From contig JAEYMI010000105.1 in NCBI GenBank assembly GCA_023461275.1, positions 72,100 through 136,099 on the forward strand: a stretch of DNA of 64,000 bases, written 5' to 3'. The notes under the pieces were generated by a model. That model ran no database searches and was not told the origin of the DNA. It saw only the letters and a list, made by a program, of their open reading frames with translations. Made by a program: the position numbers and the translations under genes. Shown here piece by piece: positions 17,287 through 24,123 of this stretch. Position 1 is the first letter of the stretch. Each line of letters starts with the position of its first letter. This DNA comes from Actinomycetes bacterium (GTDB lineage: Bacteria > Actinomycetota > Actinomycetes > Mycobacteriales > Mycobacteriaceae).

Positions 17287-17448
17287 GTGAACTACGGAAT
17301 TTTCGGTAGCAAGTGCGAACAACCAGCGATGCTCGCTGCCCTGAACCCGACTCGCGCCCGCTCCTGGGCGGTCGCATCGGCAGCAGTGACCGAGCATCCC
17401 GCCGCACTGCGAGCGACGCAGCGGTTCCCCGTGTGTAGTCGAAGTTAG
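17287..17448 (+). CDS. whiB7 upstream ORF (attenuation leader peptide, 53 codons)
   Basis: GTG 17287 follows a strong AAAGGAG ribosome-binding site by 7-8 nt. The frame encodes 53 residues starting VNYGIFGSKCEQP and ends at TAG 17448, 32 nt before the attenuator hairpin. In mycobacteria, whiB7 is preceded by a translated leader whose stalling by ribosome-targeting antibiotics relieves early termination. The position, ribosome-binding site and downstream terminator fit that model. The peptide itself has no domain. Confidence 0.75.
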   Translation: MNYGIFGSKCEQPAMLAALNPTRARSWAVASAAVTEHPAALRATQRFPVCSRS

Positions 17449-17479
17449 CCAACCTCATCACGAGGTAGACGGACTTTCC

Positions 17480-17519
17480 GGCCACGGGCGAATCGCGAAA
17501 GCGAACCCGTGGCTTTTTT
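17480..17519 (+). terminator. Rho-independent attenuator in the whiB7 leader
   Basis: Stem GCCACGGG (17481-17488) pairs with CCCGTGGC (17506-17513) and is followed by six T (17514-17519). A second stem, TCGC-GAAA-GCGA (17493-17504), fills the loop. The hairpin lies between the leader ORF and whiB7, 95 nt before the whiB7 start. Confidence 0.85.
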
Positions 17520-17613
17520 CGTGACACATATCTTCGCCCGTGATGGCGGCGATTCGTTTCACCAGATGGCTCGGGTATCAACCACCACACGAGTTATTTG
17601 AAACGGAGCAGAT

Positions 17614-17904
17614 ATGACCGTCGAATACGTCGCCGAGTCCTGTATGCCGGCGGACTGCTTGTCCGTCGGCGACACCGACCTGCCCTGTCAGGTGGCCGAC
17701 GCAGACCTGTGGTTCGCCGACGATCCGCGAGATCTGGAGCAGGCCAAGGCATTGTGCTCGAGCTGCCCGCTCAAGGACGCCTGCCTGCAGGCCGCCATCG
17801 ACCGGGCCGAGCCCTGGGGCGTGTGGGGCGGTGAGATCTTCGAGCGCGGCTCGGTGATCGCCCGCAAGCGGCCGCGGGGTCGCCCCCGCAAGAACGCCGC
17901 CTGA
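17614..17904 (+). CDS. whiB7: WhiB7, Fe-S transcription factor for intrinsic antibiotic resistance
   Basis: The 96-residue Wbl protein has the four cluster cysteines at about C25, C48, C51 and C57 (CSSCPLKDAC), the beta-turn GVWGGE near 69-74 that contacts sigmaA, and a C-terminal AT-hook RGRPRK at 88-93 that is specific to WhiB7. It activates drug-efflux and ribosome-protection genes on exposure to translation inhibitors. Control is by an autoregulated promoter and a leader attenuator upstream. ATG 17614 is preceded by ACGGAGCAG. A strong hairpin follows the gene. Confidence 0.95.
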   Translation: MTVEYVAESCMPADCLSVGDTDLPCQVADADLWFADDPRDLEQAKALCSSCPLKDACLQAAIDRAEPWGVWGGEIFERGSVIARKRPRGRPRKNAA

Positions 17905-17933
17905 GGTCGCGATGACACGCAGTCGAGCTAGAT

Positions 17934-17964
17934 CACCCGGACATGTCCAGCGCATGTCCGGGTG
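17934..17964 (+). terminator. Hairpin terminator after whiB7
   Basis: A perfect 12-bp stem, CACCCGGACATG (17934-17945) with CATGTCCGGGTG (17953-17964), and a 7-nt loop, followed by TTCG rather than a T-run. Confidence 0.7.
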
Positions 17965-17990
17965 TTCGTGCATCACGAGGGGGAATCACC

Positions 17991-18479
17991 ATGGCCATGT
18001 TCGTCCATCTCGCGCCCGCTGACGCCGAGGCCTCGATCCGACGTTCCGGGGTGCGGCCGAGGAAAACCGCGGAAGGCGTTGCGGGAGTGTACGTTATGCC
18101 GGTTCTGCCGAGCTACGTGACGACCTATCAGTGGCTACGCGAACTCAAGCGGTGGACGACGGCACGCACGCTGATCGCCGTGCAGGTTCGCATCCCCGAC
18201 GACGAGCCGGTGCGCGTCGGACGCTACAACCGCGCGCACCTCGACGTCACCGCCGCCGAATCCGTCGCGATCATGCGCGATCTCAACGATGCGCGTGGCC
18301 ATCAGGTCTTCGTGCCCCGAGCACTGCGGCCCAACGAGATCCACCGCATCCGGCAGGTCGATCAGGGGCTGGGGTGGCGCTATCAGCCCGACGCACATGA
18401 CTCCAGGCCCTGTGTCTGTCCGGTCTGCATCCCGCACGGCGCACCGTACTCGCGCCGGCTCAAGAACCGGCTGGGATAG
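17991..18479 (+). CDS. Conserved actinobacterial protein of unknown function with C-terminal CXCPXC motif
   Basis: ATG 17991 gives 162 residues. The upstream in-frame start at 17943 would lie inside the whiB7 terminator. The sequence opens with MFVHLAPADAEASIRRSGV, contains YVMPVLPSYVTTYQWLREL near 37, a VFVPRALRPNEIHRIRQVDQ region, a GWRYQPDAHD segment and a CVCPVC cluster near 145 that could bind metal. The N-terminal His plus the GVYVMP strand loosely resemble ADP-ribosyltransferase-fold proteins, but this is only an impression. I recall similar proteins in other actinomycetes without assigned function. It may not be in the WhiB7 transcript, given the terminator. Confidence 0.7.
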   Translation: MAMFVHLAPADAEASIRRSGVRPRKTAEGVAGVYVMPVLPSYVTTYQWLRELKRWTTARTLIAVQVRIPDDEPVRVGRYNRAHLDVTAAESVAIMRDLNDARGHQVFVPRALRPNEIHRIRQVDQGLGWRYQPDAHDSRPCVCPVCIPHGAPYSRRLKNRLG

Positions 18480-18498
18480 CGCCAGTGATCAGGATGGA

Positions 18499-19815
18499 TC
18501 AGTCGGCCAGGCCGGGCACCCACTTCTCCATGATCGCGCGGTAGGGCGCGTCCGCCTCGAGTTGCGCGGCGATACCCACACAGCCCATCAGCACCCGGAA
18601 GACCATCACATAGTTCTTCGGCACGTTGAGGTGCCGCGAGGTCTTGTAGACATCGCCGCGCACGTCGGTGGCCTTGCCCGCGGCGCGTTGCAGCCACTTG
18701 CGGGTGAAGTGGAACGACTCGGTGTACAGCGGATCGACGTACGGCTTGAGATAGGCCTCGATGTCGGCGGAGCTCACCTTGTCGATCTGCGAACGCTGGA
18801 TGAAGTTGGCCTCCACCAGCCGTTCCTTGAGCTCGTCGTACTGCTTGTCGCGCGCCAGCCGCAGGATCGGTCCGGTCTCGGCCGGCAGCCCGTCCGGGTA
18901 GTGGCCGACGGCACCGAAGTCGAGCACACCGAAGCGGCCGTCGTCGGCGAGGAAGAAGTTGCCGGGGTGCGGGTCGCCGTGCAGGAGTCCCACCCGGAAC
19001 GGCGAACTGACCTCGAAGGTGGCCATGCTCGCGGCGGCCTTGTCGCGGGTTGCCTTGTCTCCGTTGGTGATCACCTTCGACAGCGGGACGCCATCCAACC
19101 ACTCCGATACGACGACCTTCGGTGCGCTGGCAATCACCTTGGGGATCACGAAGTCGGGATCACCGTCGAAGGCCTTGGCGAAGGCGCGCTGATTGTCGGC
19201 CTCGCCGAGATAGTCCAGCTCGGCCTCGGTACGGTCGATCAGCTCGTCCATCATGCCCTTGACGTCGGTGCCGGGGGAGAGCTTCTGCATCAGCCCCGAC
19301 ATTCTCGACAGCGTCTTCAGGTCGGCCTTGAGGGCGTGGTCGGCGCCGGGGTACTGGACCTTGACGGCGACTTCCCGGCCGTCGGACCAGATGCCCTTGT
19401 GGACCTGGCCGATGCTGGCCGAGGCCGCCGGGGTGTCGTCGAACTCCCGGAAGCGCTTACGCCAGCCGGTGCCGAGTTGTTGGTCGAGAACCTTGTGCAC
19501 CTTGGCGGCCGACAGTGGCGGTGCTTCGGCCTGCAACTTGGTCAGTGCCTCGCGGAAGGGTTCGCCGAACTCGTCGGGGATCGCCGCTTCCATGATGGAC
19601 ATGGCCTGGCCGACCTTCATCGCCCCGCCCTTGAGCTCGCCGAGCACCGAGAACAGCTGGTCGGCGGCCTTTTCCAGGAGTTCCTGGTTGACCTCGTCCT
19701 TGTCTTTGCCCACCATGCGCTTGCCCAAACCCGCGGCGGCGCGGCCGGCCATTCCGATGGGCAGGGAGGCCAGCTTGGCGTTGCGGCGACCCTGACCTCG
19801 CGTGATGTCGGTCAT
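18499..19815 (-). CDS. ABC1/UbiB-family atypical kinase (AarF-like)
   Basis: The 438-residue protein has the ABC1 family signature KVGQAMSIMEAAIP near residue 66, the Ala-rich nucleotide loop AASASIGQVHKG near 127, VAVKVQYPG with the conserved Lys, and the catalytic/Mg motifs LLHGDPHPGNF and FGVLDFGAVG. ATG 19815 has a strong GGAAAGGAAG ribosome-binding site and overlaps the stop of the upstream TOMM-like gene (ATGA); longer starts are less likely. Family members act in quinone biosynthesis or lipid homeostasis. The M. tuberculosis equivalent, Rv3197, lies beside whiB7 and has been reported in the WhiB7 regulon. It is convergent with the CXCPXC protein. Confidence 0.88.
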   Translation of the reverse strand: MTDITRGQGRRNAKLASLPIGMAGRAAAGLGKRMVGKDKDEVNQELLEKAADQLFSVLGELKGGAMKVGQAMSIMEAAIPDEFGEPFREALTKLQAEAPPLSAAKVHKVLDQQLGTGWRKRFREFDDTPAASASIGQVHKGIWSDGREVAVKVQYPGADHALKADLKTLSRMSGLMQKLSPGTDVKGMMDELIDRTEAELDYLGEADNQRAFAKAFDGDPDFVIPKVIASAPKVVVSEWLDGVPLSKVITNGDKATRDKAAASMATFEVSSPFRVGLLHGDPHPGNFFLADDGRFGVLDFGAVGHYPDGLPAETGPILRLARDKQYDELKERLVEANFIQRSQIDKVSSADIEAYLKPYVDPLYTESFHFTRKWLQRAAGKATDVRGDVYKTSRHLNVPKNYVMVFRVLMGCVGIAAQLEADAPYRAIMEKWVPGLAD

Positions 19816-20684
19816 AGCTTCCTTTCCCCACCACAGGATAGAGGACGCCGACATCCGCACTGCGGATGCGGTGGCCACGAGCTGAATTCGACGCCGAGTG
19901 GGTCGGGCAGCAGGTGCAGGACGCGGTCGACCAACGGGGGCCGATCACCCGGCGTCGGGCGGCGCAGGGTGGTGGCGAGCTCCTCGATCTGACCGTGCGC
20001 GAGGGCCGCCGTCGCATGGATCGTCGCGTCACTAGCCCGGCCGGGACGTCCGATGAGCTGTGCGGCGAGGATCGGCCATTCCGGGTCCAGTGACGAGCGG
20101 TGCAGATCGGCGCACCGAAGACAACTCGACAATCCCGGCAGAACCAGCGGCCCGACCAGTCCGACGTCGTCACGGACGCGCACCTGCAGGTGTGGGATGC
20201 GTTGGTTCAGAAGCGAATTGACCAGGGTCGGATCGGGTACCAGGAAGTCGGTGAGCACCACCAGATTGCCGCCATCGTCAGGTTCGGTGACCAGTAGGTC
20301 GGCTTCGGCCAGTGAGACGCGCAGCAACTGGGTCAGTGGCCCTCGGCCACCCAACACGACCCGCAGCGTGATTCCCTCGGGATTCTGTGCGCACGGTGGG
20401 TCGGCGGACCCGTCGGTGACGAGCCGATCCAGGATGCTGTCGACATCGTGCGCGGTCAGCCCCAACGACTGCGCGCGGGTGACGATCTCGGGCGGATCAC
20501 ATGGTTGGCGCAACGATTCCAGCAGCTCCGCGACCTGATGAGCGTCGATATGCGGATGCAATTCGACGAGCACACCGCGTCGAGGGTCGACGCCGATGTG
20601 GAGGCGGTTGCCGGGACGCACCATGATCGGGGTGCCGACCCGGATCACCGGCAGTGCTGCCGGCGTGGACCACGCTGCTGTCAT
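19812..20684 (-). CDS. Stand-alone TOMM cyclodehydratase E1-like protein (Rv3196-like)
   Basis: The 290-residue protein matches the E1-like/leader-peptide-binding half of thiazole/oxazole-modified microcin cyclodehydratases. It has an N-terminal wHTH-like (RRE) region around residues 25-90, an ATP-fold-like middle, and the segment PGLSSCLRCADLHRSSLDPEW near 190 (CLRCADL plus DPEW). A second cysteine pair, CGC, near 277 could complete a structural zinc site with CLRC. No YcaO partner, precursor peptide or exporter gene is nearby. It is translationally coupled to the ABC1 kinase and sits 94 nt after the DUF2342 zincin gene, so the three probably form one operon. Its substrate is unknown. Confidence 0.75.
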   Translation of the reverse strand: MTAAWSTPAALPVIRVGTPIMVRPGNRLHIGVDPRRGVLVELHPHIDAHQVAELLESLRQPCDPPEIVTRAQSLGLTAHDVDSILDRLVTDGSADPPCAQNPEGITLRVVLGGRGPLTQLLRVSLAEADLLVTEPDDGGNLVVLTDFLVPDPTLVNSLLNQRIPHLQVRVRDDVGLVGPLVLPGLSSCLRCADLHRSSLDPEWPILAAQLIGRPGRASDATIHATAALAHGQIEELATTLRRPTPGDRPPLVDRVLHLLPDPLGVEFSSWPPHPQCGCRRPLSCGGERKL

Positions 20685-20778
20685 GGATCAACTGTGCCAG
20701 CCGACGGGCCGCTATTGGCGGCGCCGGCTCAGTTGTCCACAGGCCAGAAACGACCTGTGCAATCAAGGCGACGGGGAT

Positions 20779-22221
20779 TCAGGGCTTCGAGGAATCGGGA
20801 TCCGCGTCGGGTTCGTCGCTGCCCGGGTCCGTGTCGTCGGATTCGGCAAAACTCTTCTCGAGTTCGGCGATGGTGTCGTCGATGGCGCTGGTGCCACCGC
20901 CGATCACCCGGTCGATGAAGCCGGCCGGGTTGTCGAGATCCTCACCGTCGGGCATCAGGTCGGGGTGTGCCCAGACGCCGTCGCGGGTGGCGACGTCGGA
21001 CGCGGCCAGCAGCGAACGCCACAGCGCGGCCGCCTCCCGCACCTTGCGGGGCCGCAGTTCCAGTCCGACGAGGGTGGCGAAGGTCTGCTCGGCCGGGCCG
21101 CCGGATGCTCGTCGGCGTCGCATCGTCTCCGAGAGCGCGACCGCACTCGGGATGCGGTCCGAGAGTGCTTGGGACACAACCTCGTCGACCCAACCCTCGA
21201 TGAGCGCGAGCAAGGTCTCGAGGCGGTTGAGTGCGGCCTTCTGCTCCGGCGAGGTGGTCGGCTCGAAGGAGGTCGACGAACTCACCAACTCCTCGAGTTT
21301 GGCCGGATTCGACAGCAGTTCATTGGGATCGATGTCGGCGGTCAGATCGGTGATGCCGCTGAAATCGATGCTGATGCCACGTGCGTATTCCTCGATGGTG
21401 GCCAGCAGTCGTTGCCGCAGCCAGCCGACGTGGGTGAACAGCCGGACGTGGGCGGCCTCGCGCGCGGCGAGGAAGACGATGATCTCCTGCGCGGGCTGCT
21501 CCAGACCGTCGGCGAACGTCGCGATGGCCTCGGGCATCAGCACCGCCACGCCCTCCGGTGCCAGCGGCAGCCCGATATCGGTGGAGGAGAGGACCTCTTT
21601 GGCGAGTTGCCCGAGACCCTGGCCGAGTTGAGTGCCGAACGCCATCCCACTCATCTGCGTGAGCATGCCCATCATCGGGCCGGCGAACTGCGCGGCCTCG
21701 GCAGGCATGTTCTGCTGCCAGGTGGTGGCCAACTGGGAGGCGACCGGATCGCACAGTTTCTGCCAGGTCGGCATCGATTCCTCGAGCCACTGCACCGGCG
21801 TCCAGGCGATGGCCTTACTCACTCCGCCGGGCAGGGTGGTGACGTCGTCGAGCCAGACGTCGGCCAGCCGCACCGCGTCGGCGACGGCCTTGTTCTCCTT
21901 CTCCAGCACCGGCGTGAACGAACCTATTTGCTGGCGTGCGAGATTCGCGGCGACCTGATAGTTGACCGGGCCGGAATCCTTCGACGAGCCGGACATCCCG
22001 GCACCCATGCCGCTGAACATGTTGCCCAGTTGGGAGAACATCTGGCCCAGCGCCGAGGGGTCGAACCCCTGCGGGTTGAATCCTTCGCCGCCGAGTGCGA
22101 ATCCGAACGGGTCTTGCGGTCCGCCCGGCCCGCCGGGGCCAGGGGTTCCCTTGTTCTCGTCGGCGTCGCGGCGTTTGTCGTCGTCGCCGGATGCGGAGAA
22201 GCCGAAGGGTAGATCAGTCAT
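20779..22221 (-). CDS. Zincin-like metallopeptidase-family protein (DUF2342)
   Basis: The 480-residue product has a Pro/Gly-rich, low-complexity N-terminus (residues ~10-70, with GPGGPGGPQ and repeated MFS/GMG). A helical domain follows, containing the zincin-type helix REAAHVRLFTHVGWLRQRL near residue 272 (seen as EAAH in place of HEXXH) and a later EGWVDEV helix near 362, as in the actinobacterial DUF2342 family (Rv3195-like). Whether it is proteolytic is not established. The C-terminus is acidic and disordered. ATG 22221 is 6 nt from a TACCGT -10 on the minus strand, so the transcript may be leaderless. It heads the operon with the TOMM-like and ABC1 genes. Confidence 0.82.
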   Translation of the reverse strand: MTDLPFGFSASGDDDKRRDADENKGTPGPGGPGGPQDPFGFALGGEGFNPQGFDPSALGQMFSQLGNMFSGMGAGMSGSSKDSGPVNYQVAANLARQQIGSFTPVLEKENKAVADAVRLADVWLDDVTTLPGGVSKAIAWTPVQWLEESMPTWQKLCDPVASQLATTWQQNMPAEAAQFAGPMMGMLTQMSGMAFGTQLGQGLGQLAKEVLSSTDIGLPLAPEGVAVLMPEAIATFADGLEQPAQEIIVFLAAREAAHVRLFTHVGWLRQRLLATIEEYARGISIDFSGITDLTADIDPNELLSNPAKLEELVSSSTSFEPTTSPEQKAALNRLETLLALIEGWVDEVVSQALSDRIPSAVALSETMRRRRASGGPAEQTFATLVGLELRPRKVREAAALWRSLLAASDVATRDGVWAHPDLMPDGEDLDNPAGFIDRVIGGGTSAIDDTIAELEKSFAESDDTDPGSDEPDADPDSSKP

Positions 22222-22227
22222 ATCTCC

Positions 22228-22237
22228 ACGGTACCGT
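22228..22237. promoter_or_regulatory. Symmetric -10 region serving both divergent genes
   Basis: The palindrome ACGGTACCGT contains TACCGT on each strand (minus 22233-22228, plus 22232-22237). The minus element ends 6 nt before ATG 22221. The plus element would start RNA near 22244, giving a ~20-nt leader to the protease gene. Confidence 0.45.
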
Positions 22238-22265
22238 CTGCGAGCGGTCGATTATGGTGAGCGGA

Positions 22266-23306
22266 ATGAGATTGCAGCCCGGCCATCGTCGGATCGCTAC
22301 CGTCGTCGTCTCCGTGCTGGTTTTCCTGCTGTTGCTGGTGGTCGGTACCACGGTGGCCGTGCCGTTCGTGGCGCTCGGTCCGGGACCGACGGTCAACACC
22401 CTTGGCACGCTCGACGACAAGAAGGTCGTCGCGATCGAAGGCGTCCCCACCGATCCGACAACCGGCAACCTGAACCTGACGACGGTGTCGGTGTCCGACG
22501 GGATGTCGTTGTTCCAGGCGATCGGCATGTGGCTGTCGGGGACCTACACCCTTGAGCCCCGCGACCGGCTGTTCCCGCCGGAGCAGAGCCGCGATCAGGT
22601 GCGTGAACAGAACCAGCAGGAGATGTCGAACTCCGAATCCGACGCCAGCGTGGCCGCGCTTCGCTATCTGAATCGTCCGACCAAGATGCAGGTCGACGAC
22701 GTCGCGGGCGACGGACCGTCGAAGAACGCGCTCCGAAAAGGCGACCAGGTGGTCCGGGTCGCCGCCACCCCGGTGACCTCGGTGCCGCAGGTGCAGGCCG
22801 CGGTCCGCGCCCAGAAACCCGGCGCGACGATTCCGATCGACATCGTGCGCGGCGGCCAGCCCCAGACGGTCACCGTCACGCTGGGACAACGGCCCGACGA
22901 TCCGAAGGTCGCCTACCTCGGCGCCACCGTCAACGAGGTCAACGCCGACCCGGCACTGAAGATCGACTTCAACGTCGGCGACATCGGCGGCCCGTCGGCG
23001 GGCATGATGCTCACCCTCGCCGTGATCGACAAGCTCAGCCCGGGCGAACTGACCCACGGCAAGTTCATCGCCGGCACCGGCACCATCAGCGACGACGGCA
23101 AGGTCGGCCCGATCGGCGGCATCACGCACAAGACGAAAGCGGCCCGCGACGCCGGCGCCACGGTGTTCTTGGTGCCCGAGAAGAATTGCGCGGAAGCCAC
23201 TTCCAACGCCCCGGATGGCCTCGACCTGATCAAGGTCACCGATCTGCAATCGGCAATCACTTCGCTCGGTGACATCGGAGCGGGTAAGCCGGCGCCGCAC
23301 TGCTGA
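22266..23306 (+). CDS. PDZ domain / Lon-like S16 serine peptidase, membrane-anchored (YlbL/Rv3194c-like)
   Basis: The 346-residue protein has an N-terminal membrane anchor (residues ~10-32), a PDZ domain around 120-200 (NALRKGDQVVRVAATPV) and a C-terminal Lon-type protease domain. The catalytic Ser is in GGPSAGMM near 244 and the Lys in GGITHKTKAA near 289, giving the S16 Ser-Lys dyad without an ATPase. The active domain is expected outside the membrane. In-frame starts at ATG 22254, GTG 22257 and ATG 22266 are all possible; 22266 puts the basic residues immediately before the anchor. It is convergent with the PPA1309-like gene. Confidence 0.87.
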   Translation: MRLQPGHRRIATVVVSVLVFLLLLVVGTTVAVPFVALGPGPTVNTLGTLDDKKVVAIEGVPTDPTTGNLNLTTVSVSDGMSLFQAIGMWLSGTYTLEPRDRLFPPEQSRDQVREQNQQEMSNSESDASVAALRYLNRPTKMQVDDVAGDGPSKNALRKGDQVVRVAATPVTSVPQVQAAVRAQKPGATIPIDIVRGGQPQTVTVTLGQRPDDPKVAYLGATVNEVNADPALKIDFNVGDIGGPSAGMMLTLAVIDKLSPGELTHGKFIAGTGTISDDGKVGPIGGITHKTKAARDAGATVFLVPEKNCAEATSNAPDGLDLIKVTDLQSAITSLGDIGAGKPAPHC

Positions 23307-23333
23307 GTGCTCGGTTCAGTCCTGGTCTTCGGT

Positions 23334-23930
23334 TCAGTCGAGCGTCGCGGCGAGCGCGACCACCAGGTTGGGTGCCAGATCGGGGTGGGACAGCAGTTCG
23401 ATGCGATCCCCCGGTTGGGCGTCGTCGTCGCGTAGTTGCAGCAGGCTCAGCGTCCGGCCGTCGCGTAGGGCGCCGACCACCAGCCGCGCCACCTTGCTGC
23501 CCGGGTGAGACCGGGCGACCTCACGCGCAGCCGATTCCGCGGCGTCCGGATCTCCGAGCAGGGGCTCGAAGGCCGAGTCGAGGTCTGCTTCGGCTTCGGG
23601 CGGGAGAACCACGATCTGCTGGATGAGGGCTGCTCCGACGACGGTCGGTGGCCAGACCGTTGTCCCCAGGAGCTCCTCGAGGTCGGGATCGGGTGCGTCG
23701 AACGCCTCCTGAGCGATCGGACTGAGCTCGGAATCGTCGTCGGCGTCGACCAGCCCCGGGTGCGTCGCGGCCAGGACCTGCGTCGGGACCAGCGCGAACA
23801 GCATCGGCGGCTGGTTCCACCCCTCGGCGTCGACGTATTCGACGACGTCGCGCAGAGCCGCGCCCAGCGCATCGGGGGACAGGTCGATGTCCGCTGATGG
23901 GAAGTCGTCGCGATCGGTCACCTCGCCCAT
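23334..23930 (-). CDS. PPA1309-family conserved protein, function unknown
   Basis: The 198-residue acidic protein has no membrane segment. It contains a conserved-looking MLFALVPTQVLAATHPGL near residue 41 and a TVWPPTVVGAALIQQIVVLPPEAE block near 92 (split here: VWPPTVVGAAL and QQIVVLPPEAE). This matches the actinobacterial family I know as PPA1309, which typically lies beside the UPF0182 gene. The open frame extends to 24044, but ATG 23930 gives the compact protein starting MGEVTDRDD; GTG 23921 is an alternative. It is divergent from the UPF0182 gene. Confidence 0.72.
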   Translation of the reverse strand: MGEVTDRDDFPSADIDLSPDALGAALRDVVEYVDAEGWNQPPMLFALVPTQVLAATHPGLVDADDDSELSPIAQEAFDAPDPDLEELLGTTVWPPTVVGAALIQQIVVLPPEAEADLDSAFEPLLGDPDAAESAAREVARSHPGSKVARLVVGALRDGRTLSLLQLRDDDAQPGDRIELLSHPDLAPNLVVALAATLD

Positions 23931-24123
23931 CTTGCCGTTCGGCGGGTCTCGGCGGGAACCGGGGACCGAACCGGGGCGTTTAGTCCTCAGTAGAGTGAGG
24001 ACGCATCGCAGCAGTGTGCACCATGCACCGCCACGGTGAGTCACGCATCAAGGTCAGTCACGCACTAGTGTGACGAGCGTTTCCGGACGCGATGTCCGGA
24101 ATGAGAACATCGGGAGTGAGTCA

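Noticed and set aside
18289..19992. 567-codon plus-strand open frame
   Set aside because: It is antisense to the ABC1 kinase, whose protein motifs are unmistakable. It is a GC-rich shadow frame with no domain.
20596..22212. 538-codon plus-strand open frame
   Set aside because: It is antisense to the DUF2342 gene and the start of the TOMM-like gene, with a repetitive Gly/Arg/Asp composition typical of a shadow frame.
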